Shown: positions 1 through 5,694 of the stretch, one piece after another
Layout: each line of letters begins with the position of its first letter
Numbering within the stretch: position 1 is the stretch's first letter
NCBI GenBank assembly: GCA_028877195.1
Contig: JAPPIL010000223.1
Span: 1 to 6,212, forward strand
From: Pseudomonadota bacterium
Lineage (GTDB): Bacteria > Bdellovibrionota_B > Oligoflexia > Oligoflexales > JAPPIL01
DNA length: 6,212 bases
Direction: 5' to 3'
The notes under the pieces: model-generated
Databases searched by the model: none
The model's input: the letters and a program-made list of their open reading frames with translations, nothing else
Told to the model about the DNA's origin: nothing
Program-made: the position numbers and the translations under genes

Positions 1-172
1 AAAACTCATTGCTCCATGCAAAAATTTGTTAAGCGAAATGGCGACACGCCCTAATGAAAGCCTTGTGTGCTACTGCTAACAGCGGCTACAAAAGTTTATT
101 TGATTTCTGCCAATAGCCCTACACATCTAAACTCAAGCCCTAAACTACCGATGCAAGGACGGAGGTGGTGAT

Positions 173-1378
173 ATGGGTTTGGCAAGATTGCTATTGTTGG
201 GTTTTGTTTGCCTATCGGCATGTAAGGTATTTCATCGTGATCGCGAGGACTCGGCCTATGAACTTCATGCCGTTAGCGATAATTATCTGACTTTAGGGGC
301 AGTGCCGATTGAAGATGAGTATGGCGACCAAGCTTATCGTTTACTGTTATGCAAGAATTCCATCACCTTTCCCAAATGGATGCTCAATGATGACAGTCGT
401 TGCCGTCCTGCCTTGTTGATGCCAGAGAGCAAGGAAGAGGCGCTGCTGTTGCCTGGGCAGATCAACCAAAACTTCGCACAAAAATTCAAAGGCGATCTCA
501 AGTATTTAGCCGTCCTTTCCACCGTAACCGCGGCATTCTGCGCCGCAACTTTGTTTGGTAGCAAGTGGATTTTGAAAAACTTTAAGACCGCAGGACATTT
601 CAAAAAAGCTGCTGACATCAAGCAGGTATCAGCAAAGAAAAGCAAAATAGATTATATCAACGCATTGCGGCGCTATGACAAGGCTGAAAATAGCAGTGTG
701 AGTCGTGTTGCGTTGCGTGAACGCGAAGCTGACCTGCTTGAAAAAAGCAAGATATATGATGCGGCTCTAAAGTTAGAGAGTACGCACACTCTGCAAGATT
801 TGCTGCAGGCAATGCGTAAACGTTTAGATGAAGGTGAGGATGCCTCTGACCTCGTCGCTGCTTTCAAAGCAAAGAACAGCAAAGCCATCGCTGACCTGCG
901 TGCAGCAGGAAAGGAACATGCGAACATCGATGAGTATGCTAAGGAGATCGAGCATTACGAGGAATTGAATAATGCCGTTGATAAGTATCTGAATGCTGAT
1001 CGGACAACAGTAGGTCGGCAACTGACCAAAATAAACGATGAGAAAAGGATACGGCTAGATGATTATCGTTCGCAATTACATGGTCGTGTGTATGGTATCG
1101 CTGGCTGGAATGTTGAGAAGATACGCAACTCTATCGCCGTCAGTGCAGGTCATGTCGGGAGTTTCTCATTGCTATATTCTATCAATCGTTCCATCTGGGG
1201 TTATGATGACCGCATGGTCAGCAAATACTGGAGCAGTATATTTTTACTCAATGATGACTTCTCACAACCAGCCGTCGTTGCAAGCATCCCCTTGATCTTG
1301 CAGAAACTTGCCGACACATTTGAACTAGAGGTTAATGCCGCCGCTCTACAGCTTAAAGACGAAGGCAGTCGAAGCTAG
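173..1378 (+). CDS. Predicted lipoprotein with two hydrophobic segments, unknown function
   Basis: I do not recognise a family for this 401-aa protein. The start is ATG 173, with a strong SD (GGAGGT, 161-166) six bases upstream. Residues 1-17 form a short signal peptide ending in the lipobox LSAC, so Cys17 is the likely lipidated residue. Residues 55-60 read YRLLLC, with a second cysteine at 77 (RCRP). A hydrophobic segment spans about 110-134. Residues 140-305 are highly charged, rich in Lys, Glu, Asp and Ala, and look helical or coiled-coil. A second hydrophobic stretch lies at about 320-342. A lipidated N-terminus followed by two potential membrane segments is unusual for a plain lipoprotein. 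The same layout recurs in the 238-aa protein at 4829-5545, suggesting a paralogous family. The gene converges on the dehydratase gene with 33 bases between them, and I see no convincing terminator there. That it is an envelope protein is inference. Confidence 0.85.
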   Translation: MGLARLLLLGFVCLSACKVFHRDREDSAYELHAVSDNYLTLGAVPIEDEYGDQAYRLLLCKNSITFPKWMLNDDSRCRPALLMPESKEEALLLPGQINQNFAQKFKGDLKYLAVLSTVTAAFCAATLFGSKWILKNFKTAGHFKKAADIKQVSAKKSKIDYINALRRYDKAENSSVSRVALREREADLLEKSKIYDAALKLESTHTLQDLLQAMRKRLDEGEDASDLVAAFKAKNSKAIADLRAAGKEHANIDEYAKEIEHYEELNNAVDKYLNADRTTVGRQLTKINDEKRIRLDDYRSQLHGRVYGIAGWNVEKIRNSIAVSAGHVGSFSLLYSINRSIWGYDDRMVSKYWSSIFLLNDDFSQPAVVASIPLILQKLADTFELEVNAAALQLKDEGSRS

Positions 1379-1411
1379 TCCGTTAGGTGTTTTTACGCAC
1401 GCTTGTTCTGC

Positions 1412-1654
1412 TTACAAAGCGTCGATTGCTGCCGCGAGGTCATAGTCTTTCGCTGTTAGAGCCATGCTATCGTGGGTGGTAAGCTCCAGTGTTACACGAT
1501 TATAGACATTGATTATGTGTGGGTGGTGGTTGTGTTTTTCGGCGAGAGTGGCAACCTTTTGTAAAAAAGCGAATGCTTCGACAAAGTCCTTGAATTGGTA
1601 GTGTTTGACGATTTTCTCTGGCTCTTTCTTCCAGTTAGCAAGTTTAGCAATCAT
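1412..1654 (-). CDS. Pterin-4a-carbinolamine dehydratase (short form)
   Basis: This enzyme family (PCD/DCoH, phhB-type) dehydrates 4a-hydroxytetrahydrobiopterin during recycling of the pterin cofactor of aromatic amino acid hydroxylases. It is also found in bacteria without such hydroxylases. The family pattern is visible: a Trp near the N-terminus, YQFKDFVEAFAFLQKVA, then AEKHNHHPHI with the His-His-Pro active-site motif, the NVYNRVTLEL strand, TTHD with the third catalytic His, and a LTAKDYDLA-AID ending. At 80 aa it is shorter than the usual 95-110, because the N-terminal helix before the conserved Trp is nearly absent. I chose the inner ATG at 1654 because AGGAG abuts the outer ATG at 1660 with no spacer. 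The gene starts 30 bases after the upstream hydrolase stop, so the two are probably co-transcribed. No hydroxylase is in the window, so the physiological substrate is not shown. Confidence 0.92.
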   Translation of the reverse strand: MIAKLANWKKEPEKIVKHYQFKDFVEAFAFLQKVATLAEKHNHHPHIINVYNRVTLELTTHDSMALTAKDYDLAAAIDAL

Positions 1655-1660
1655 TATCAT

Positions 1661-1665
1661 CTCCT
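1661..1665 (-). promoter_or_regulatory. Shine-Dalgarno that decides the dehydratase start
   Basis: On the minus strand AGGAG is followed directly by ATGATAATG. The first ATG (1660-1658) has no spacer. The second (1654-1652) has a six-base spacer and is the better start, which removes two residues from the longest reading frame. Confidence 0.7.
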
Positions 1666-1684
1666 ATGTTGTTAGGTCTAACTA

Positions 1685-2359
1685 TTACGGACAACGTATC
1701 GACTGAAACGCTTGCCGACTCTCAACTTGCAGGTAAGGATTAACCTTTAGCACATGCGCAAGTGAAGCGGTAAGCTCCTTGTCGTAATGATGGCCAGGCA
1801 AAATCGTCGTGTGCGGGGGAAGTTTTTTGATCTTGTGGGTTAGACTGTCATACAACTGATCGACATCACCGCCTGGCAAGTCCACCCGACCGCAACCACT
1901 GATAAACAGTGTATCACCAGAAACGAGGTTATCAGCTAGGGCGATACACTGACTACCTGGGGTATGACCTGGAGTATGGATGGTGGTTATCGCAGTATTA
2001 CCGATCGCGATGACATCGCCGCTAGCACAGGCTTTGATCGAACTGTTGCTGATACCCGTAACTTTGCTGATGCCATCGACCTCAAGCTTGTGCGCATAGA
2101 CGGGAATATCAAGCTGCTCAAGTAAATCAGCTATACCTGCGATGTTGTGCCCCCAAACTCGACCGCCGATATGGTCAGGATGATAATGCGTTGCGACAAT
2201 CCCGCATATTTCCATGCCATCAGCAGTAGCGGTTTGAACGATAGAGTTGATATCCCAAGCAGGGTCAACCACCACACACTTGCGTTGCTCTGCGCAGCCA
2301 ACAAGATAAACACAATTGCGCATTTTGCCGAGCACCAGTTGTTTAATGTAAACTTTCAT
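1685..2359 (-). CDS. Metallo-beta-lactamase-fold hydrolase, glyoxalase II-like
   Basis: This is a 224-aa cytosolic metal-dependent hydrolase of the glyoxalase II/YcbL-like branch of the metallo-beta-lactamase superfamily. These enzymes typically cleave thioesters such as S-lactoylglutathione or act on related thiol adducts. Counting from ATG 2359, the metal ligands are THYHPDH (His58, His60, Asp62, His63), PGHTPG (His132), the bridging Asp149 in SGDTLF, and His190 in LPGHHYD. The GCGRVDLPGGD loop after SGDTLF and the NPYL near the C-terminus are typical of small glyoxalase-II-like proteins. It lacks the long C-terminal substrate-binding domain of classical GloB (about 250 aa), so the substrate is uncertain. 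An in-frame GTG at 2374 would add five residues. I prefer the ATG because MKVYIKQLVLG fits the usual family start, but neither start has a clear SD. The dehydratase gene follows 30 bases downstream. A persulfide dioxygenase role is less likely. Confidence 0.93.
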   Translation of the reverse strand: MKVYIKQLVLGKMRNCVYLVGCAEQRKCVVVDPAWDINSIVQTATADGMEICGIVATHYHPDHIGGRVWGHNIAGIADLLEQLDIPVYAHKLEVDGISKVTGISNSSIKACASGDVIAIGNTAITTIHTPGHTPGSQCIALADNLVSGDTLFISGCGRVDLPGGDVDQLYDSLTHKIKKLPPHTTILPGHHYDKELTASLAHVLKVNPYLQVESRQAFQSIRCP

Positions 2360-2374
2360 ATCGTCGCAAGACAC

Positions 2375-2458
2375 ATGCTGGTTTGAGTCAGAACAAACTT
2401 TTTACCATTCGTATGACTCATGGCAAAATAGTTTTTCTGACTCTGATCAACCAAGCGT
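2375..2458. repeat. Long imperfect inverted repeat / hairpin 1
   Basis: GAGTCAGAA (2385-2393) pairs with TTCTGACTC (2435-2443). The stem continues inward as AAACT/AGTTT, TTTT/AAAA and CCAT/ATGG, interrupted by single-base bulges and one mismatch, to an 11-base loop (2409-2419). That is 22 core base pairs. It also extends outward through GGTT/AACC and ATGCT/AGCGT. A competing small hairpin, AACCA(2449-2453)/TGGTT(2460-2464), would use the same outer bases. It sits directly before the hydrolase start, so it may act as a leader structure, an operator, or part of a structured RNA. The strand is unknown. Confidence 0.7.
2425..2454 (-). promoter_or_regulatory. Possible promoter of the hydrolase-dehydratase unit
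   Basis: Reading the minus strand, TTGGTT (2454-2449), an 18-base spacer and TATTTT (2430-2425) make a modest sigma70-like match. It lies inside the first intergenic hairpin and would give a leader of roughly 60 bases before ATG 2359. The match is weak in the -35 box, so this is only a candidate. Confidence 0.25.
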
Positions 2459-2475
2459 CTGGTTCTCATGCCTAT

Positions 2476-2542
2476 CGGAGGCTAGCTTATTCGGGTCAGA
2501 GCGCGTGCCTTGGGGCACATGCTCTAATACCGATGACCTCCG
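2476..2542. repeat. Nested imperfect hairpin 2
   Basis: The outer stem is CGGAGG (2476-2481) with CCTCCG (2537-2542). After an internal loop, CGG (2492-2494) pairs with CCG (2530-2532). AGAGC (2498-2502) pairs with GCTCT (2521-2525), and GTGCC (2505-2509) with GGCAC (2514-2518), closing a TTGG tetraloop. A G-T wobble and one mismatch separate the last two stems. Pairing interrupted by loops is more like a folded RNA than a simple protein-binding site. No T-run follows on either strand, so it is not an intrinsic terminator. I checked it against tRNA, SRP RNA, RNase P, tmRNA and common riboswitch signatures from memory and saw no match. Confidence 0.7.
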
Positions 2543-2584
2543 CAAACAAACATTGACTAATAATCAGTCAATGCCTATGTTTGC
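2542..2584. repeat. Hairpin 3 / operator-like palindrome overlapping the promoter
   Basis: CATTGACT (2551-2558) and AGTCAATG (2566-2573) form a perfect 8-bp arm around a seven-base centre. GCAAACA (2542-2548) and TGTTTGC (2578-2584) add seven more pairs outside. The -35 box of the rightward promoter lies in the left arm, and the -10 box overlaps the right outer arm. A protein bound here would control that promoter. As RNA it would stack directly on hairpin 2, since base 2542 can belong to either stem. Confidence 0.7.
2553..2581 (+). promoter_or_regulatory. Sigma70-type promoter, probably of rpoD
   Basis: TTGACT (2553-2558), a 17-base spacer and TATGTT (2576-2581) match the consensus at five and four of six positions. 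Transcription would start near 2588, giving a leader of about 165 bases to the rpoD start. The promoter is the best rightward match I found in the intergenic region and is embedded in hairpin 3. Confidence 0.5.
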
Positions 2585-2621
2585 TTGACACGTGGAAGTT
2601 CGTCATCTACTGGCGATTTTG

Positions 2622-2631
2622 ACCTTAAGGT
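2622..2631. promoter_or_regulatory. Perfect 10-bp palindrome in the rpoD leader
   Basis: ACCTTAAGGT is exactly self-complementary with no central gap. It lies about 35 bases downstream of the predicted rpoD transcription start. It may be a small operator, or chance. Confidence 0.3.
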
Positions 2632-2682
2632 GTTGTATTTTCAGGCTTTTATCTACCTCAAGTAATTTGGTGCGAATCTTGT

Positions 2683-2712
2683 ATCACATAAAGGTGAGGC
2701 ATTGCCTGTGAT
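2683..2712 (+). promoter_or_regulatory. Weak leader hairpin upstream of rpoD
   Basis: ATCACA (2683-2688) can pair with TGTGAT (2707-2712), enclosing a short GGC/GCC stem with an ATT loop and an asymmetric bulge. It ends about 30 bases before the rpoD SD. It could influence initiation if the leader is transcribed, but stability is doubtful. Confidence 0.3.
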
Positions 2713-2744
2713 GAATGGGCGATAGTTGCGATGACAGTTTAGAG

Positions 2745-2749
2745 AGGAG
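2745..2749 (+). promoter_or_regulatory. Shine-Dalgarno that decides the rpoD start
   Basis: AGGAG at 2745-2749 overlaps the in-frame GTG at 2749, which therefore cannot use it. It is five bases upstream of an in-frame TTG at 2755. TTG is thus the likely start, a rare and usually weak initiation codon for a primary sigma factor. Confidence 0.6.
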
Positions 2750-2754
2750 TGATT

Positions 2755-4827
2755 TTGCGGAATACTACAAAGAAATCAGTCAAGAAGAAGGTAGCGGTTG
2801 TGAAAAAGAAGAACGGCACGAGAGTTGGCACGAAGGTTGGCAAGGCAGCGACAATAAAGACAATAAAAAAGAAAGCAAGTGCTACAACCAAGAAAGCAAC
2901 TGTCAAGTCAGCAGTAACATCAACAACTAAATCCAAAACTAAAGCGCCAGCAAAAACCACGCGCAGGGTAGCCAAGGCACAAGTGAGCACTAAACAACAG
3001 CAGAGTGGTAAGCAGGGTAGCGATGTCGTGATGGATAAGGTTGCCAAGAAGGTCGTGGGGGAATTTATCAACGATCTACAGGAGTTAGCGGCGGCTGGCA
3101 AATCAGTCAGCAAAGAAGACATGGAAGAAAAACTACAAGCACAGAAACTAAACGATAATCAAAAAGAACTAGTTGCGAAAGAAATCAATAAAGTCCTTTC
3201 TGGCTCTAGCCGTGCTGCGGAAGAGATCAAAGGTGCGCTGGACGATGATATTTTGCTGGACGGTGATTTCTTGGGAGTTGATGGTGGTGATGATGACGAT
3301 GCTGGTGATGATAAAAATGATTTTCGTGAAGACCAAGAAACCACACCGACAAGCGATGTCGGCATCACTCGTTCAACCGACCCCGTAAAAATTTATCTGC
3401 GCAAAATGGGCGGTGTTGCTCTCCTTTCACGAGAAGCAGAGGTGGAGATCGCCCAAAAGATCGAAAACGAAGAAAATAAAATCTTACGCAGTATCATGCG
3501 AATTCCCATCGCCTATGGGGTGCTGGTGCTAGCAGCGGAGCGCTTCGTTGCGGGCGAAATAAACATGCGAAGTTTTATCAAAGCATTCGATGATGATGAA
3601 GCATCAGACAATGAGGACAAACACTCGGAAAAGATGAAGGAGTTGACCGCTGATTTCCTAAAAATTAACGCTGAATTGAAAAAACTTAAAAAGACATCGT
3701 CAGGTTCGTCAAAGAAAGACGCTAGCTTGCAAGAAAAGAAGATAGCTGCAAAAGAAGACGCAGTGTTTACTGCTTTGCGTGATTTGAACATCAATCGCAG
3801 ACTGATGACTTCAGCGATCAATGAGCTTACTGCTCGTGCTACATCGGTGCGTGAAAAGAGCAAGGATGTGGCTTTTTATGCGCGGCGTTGCGGCATGTCT
3901 GTGGTGGAGTTGCGGGAGTTTTTGGCGAAGAACTCAAGCAAGAAGGCAAACGAAGAGATAGCGGATAAGGATTGGTTGCGAATTTCACGAGCGTTCAAAG
4001 CGGCAGATGAGTCTATTCAGGCAGACGAGAAGGTAGTCGGTTTGAGTAGCGATGAAATAATTGCTTTACACCGTGATTTGAATGGGCTGCAGCATCGGGC
4101 GGAAATGGCAAAGCGTGAGTTGGTTGAGGCAAACTTGCGATTAGTGGTGTCGATTGCCAAAAAGTATACCAATCGTGGTCTGCAGTTCTTGGACTTGATT
4201 CAAGAGGGCAACATCGGCTTGATGAAGGCGGTCGAGAAGTTTGAGTATCGGCGTGGTTATAAATTTTCCACCTATGCTACTTGGTGGATAAGGCAAGCGA
4301 TTACCCGTGCCATCGCTGATCAAGCCCGCACTATTCGTGTGCCTGTGCACATGATTGAATCGATCAACAAACTTATCCGTGCTAATCGTGCTTTGGTGCA
4401 GGAGATGGGGCAAGAACCAACACCTGAAGAGTTGTCCAAGCGGATGGATTTGCCTGTTGAGAAGGTGCGCAAAGTGTTGAAGATTGCGGTTGAGCCGATT
4501 TCATTAGAAACACCAATAGGTGAGGAAGATGACAGTCATCTTGGTGATTTCTTGGAAAACAAGTCGGTTGCTTTACCATCCGAGTCGATCGTTTCTTACA
4601 GTTTGGCACAGCAGACGCAAAAAACTTTGGCGACGCTAACTTCAAGGGAAGAGAAAATCTTGCGCATGCGTTTTGGTATCGGCGAGAAAAGCGACCATAC
4701 GTTAGAGCAAGTGGGACAAAGCTTTAGTGTTACGAGGGAGAGGATTCGACAGATTGAAGCGAAAGCGTTGAAGAAACTTCGGCATCCATCTCGTAGCAAA
4801 AAATTAAAAACGTTCATGGAGTATTGA
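2755..4827 (+). CDS. rpoD: RNA polymerase primary sigma factor RpoD (sigma70)
   Basis: This is the housekeeping sigma factor, about 690 aa. Residues are counted from the in-frame GTG 2749. Residues 3-84 are a Lys/Thr/Ala/Val-rich, histone-H1-like basic tail. Residues 92-150 resemble region 1.1. An acidic Asp-rich linker covers about 165-200. Region 1.2 begins at [13 protein letters not shown] (210-222). A non-conserved region with charged stretches follows to about 430. Region 2 includes [32 protein letters not shown] and the -10-recognising [20 protein letters not shown] (504-523). Region 3 begins near [11 protein letters not shown] (528-538). Region 4, with the -35-binding helix-turn-helix, contains [20 protein letters not shown] (651-670). 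TTG 2755 is preferred for its SD spacing. A lipoprotein gene starts one base after the stop. The usual neighbours dnaG and rpsU are absent. The basic tail is the odd part: similar Lys/Ala tails are known in some actinobacterial primary sigmas. Confidence 0.98.
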   Translation: MRNTTKKSVKKKVAVVKKKNGTRVGTKVGKAATIKTIKKKASATTKKATVKSAVTSTTKSKTKAPAKTTRRVAKAQVSTKQQQSGKQGSDVVMDKVAKKVVGEFINDLQELAAAGKSVSKEDMEEKLQAQKLNDNQKELVAKEINKVLSGSSRAAEEIKGALDDDILLDGDFLGVDGGDDDDAGDDKNDFREDQETTPTSDVGITRSTDPVKIYLRKMGGVALLSREAEVEIAQKIENEENKILRSIMRIPIAYGVLVLAAERFVAGEINMRSFIKAFDDDEASDNEDKHSEKMKELTADFLKINAELKKLKKTSSGSSKKDASLQEKKIAAKEDAVFTALRDLNINRRLMTSAINELTARATSVREKSKDVAFYARRCGMSVVELREFLAKNSSKKANEEIADKDWLRISRAFKAADESIQADEKVVGLSSDEIIALHRDLNGLQHRAEMAKRELVEANLRLVVSIAKKYTNRGLQFLDLIQEGNIGLMKAVEKFEYRRGYKFSTYATWWIRQAITRAIADQARTIRVPVHMIESINKLIRANRALVQEMGQEPTPEELSKRMDLPVEKVRKVLKIAVEPISLETPIGEEDDSHLGDFLENKSVALPSESIVSYSLAQQTQKTLATLTSREEKILRMRFGIGEKSDHTLEQVGQSFSVTRERIRQIEAKALKKLRHPSRSKKLKTFMEY

Positions 4828-4828
4828 T

Positions 4829-5545
4829 ATGGCTATCGTCGTAGCACGAGCAGTTGCTTTGCTGGTTATGCTCTATGGTTGTGTTGAACCGAGCGCAAAG
4901 ACAGCGGAGTTCACTGGTGAAAGCTTTACCTTGCAGCTGCATAATGCTGATAAGGAAAGTGATAAGAACAATGGTGATGGCAAGGTGCGGTTGCTCTTGT
5001 GTCAGGAGAAGAACTGTAAAAACCCTCTACGCAAGGCTGGTGGCAAGGAAGAATACTTGTTTGATGACCACTATGCTGTTTATAGCAAAGGGCAACAGAC
5101 TTCCAAAACAGGGAAAAGATTGCGCACGGCACTGCTTTGGGGGTCGCTGCTCGCTGGTTTGTCAAGCGTTTGGTTCTATATCAAGTCCGATAAAACTCGG
5201 AAGGTACTAGCAGCTAAATATGAAGAGCTGCAGGAGCTGATGGCAGTGAAGAAAGTGCACAAGATGAATGATGAAGTCGCCCGTCTTGAGAGCAAGGAAA
5301 GTTTTAACACTAATGCTTTCTATGCATCGGAGATCGCGATCGTTAGCACCGCGTTGACATCAATCGTAACTTCCAACGTTGTTAGTGATGGCGATGCGTT
5401 GAAGCAAAAATTGACAAACCTGTTGCTGCACAAGCAACCAGTGCATGTAAACCGTGATGAGTTACGACGCATGCTTGTCTCGCTGACTGAATTAGTGCCA
5501 GCGGTAATTGATCAAACCATCAAAGCAGGAGTTATGAAAACATAA
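4829..5545 (+). CDS. Predicted lipoprotein coupled to rpoD, unknown function
   Basis: I do not recognise a family for this 238-aa protein. Its ATG lies one base after the rpoD stop, and the SD GGAG (4818-4821) is inside the rpoD coding end, so translation is probably coupled. Residues 1-18 are a signal peptide with the lipobox LYGC (Cys18). Residues 53-58 read VRLLLC, with a second cysteine at 63. A hydrophobic segment spans about 99-118, then a charged helical stretch runs to 157, and a weaker hydrophobic segment lies at about 165-185. The C-terminal 50 residues are Leu-rich and helical. The order of lipobox, RLLLC with a downstream Cys, membrane segment, helix and second hydrophobic segment matches the 401-aa protein at 173-1378, whose middle is longer. 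An intrinsic terminator follows 25 bases after the stop. A link to sigma factor function is not shown by the sequence. Confidence 0.87.
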   Translation: MAIVVARAVALLVMLYGCVEPSAKTAEFTGESFTLQLHNADKESDKNNGDGKVRLLLCQEKNCKNPLRKAGGKEEYLFDDHYAVYSKGQQTSKTGKRLRTALLWGSLLAGLSSVWFYIKSDKTRKVLAAKYEELQELMAVKKVHKMNDEVARLESKESFNTNAFYASEIAIVSTALTSIVTSNVVSDGDALKQKLTNLLLHKQPVHVNRDELRRMLVSLTELVPAVIDQTIKAGVMKT

Positions 5546-5570
5546 GGTTAGCATTTGATTTTACATAAAG

Positions 5571-5599
5571 TGCGGGCAGATATTGCTCGCATTTTTTTT
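5571..5599 (+). terminator. Intrinsic terminator of the rpoD-lipoprotein unit
   Basis: TGCGGGCA (5571-5578) pairs with TGCTCGCA (5584-5591), eight base pairs including one G-T, around a GATAT loop. Eight T residues follow immediately (5592-5599). This is a textbook rho-independent terminator and separates the unit from the next gene. Confidence 0.92.
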
Positions 5600-5634
5600 G
5601 TTGTAAGTGCGGCTTCTTTTTCTCTGAAAAAGTA

Positions 5635-5643
5635 TGCTACAAT
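5635..5643 (+). promoter_or_regulatory. Extended -10 promoter of the repeat lipoprotein gene
   Basis: TGC-TACAAT forms an extended -10 element (five of six in the hexamer). The -35 region is weak (TTCTTT or TCTTTT near 5614-5620), which the TG extension may offset. A transcript would start near 5650, about 45 bases before the GTG start, just after the upstream terminator. Confidence 0.5.
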
Positions 5644-5694
5644 CCAGCGTAGGACTAGTTTTTTGTTTACATAGGGATATTGGAGGGAAGAGCC

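Noticed and set aside
1..54. Tail of an upstream plus-strand gene ending at TAA 52-54
   Set aside because: The 17-codon open stretch is too short to distinguish from chance.
63..92. Promoter TTGTGT-18-TACAAA upstream of the first lipoprotein
   Set aside because: Only three and four of six consensus positions match. The 172-base leader has several equally weak alternatives.
1399..1422. Terminator between the convergent genes
   Set aside because: ACGCTTGT/ACAAAGCGT can pair, but no T-run follows on either strand, and one arm is in the dehydratase coding end.
2476..2542. tRNA gene (minus strand has a GGTATTAGAGC string like a D arm)
   Set aside because: There is no T-loop, no seven-base anticodon loop (the loop has four bases) and no correct acceptor geometry.
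2375..2584. 6S RNA or a known riboswitch
   Set aside because: The region forms separate hairpins, not one long stem with a central bubble, and I saw none of the conserved cores I know. A covariance search could overturn this.
2585..2608. Second rpoD promoter from the perfect TTGACA at 2585-2590
   Set aside because: No acceptable -10 hexamer lies at 16 to 18 bases (TACTGG at 17).
2715..2930. 71-codon frame overlapping the start of rpoD
   Set aside because: It reads the Lys-codon-rich start of rpoD in another frame, has no SD, and gives a low-complexity Glu/Lys/Asn/Ser product. It looks like a shadow.
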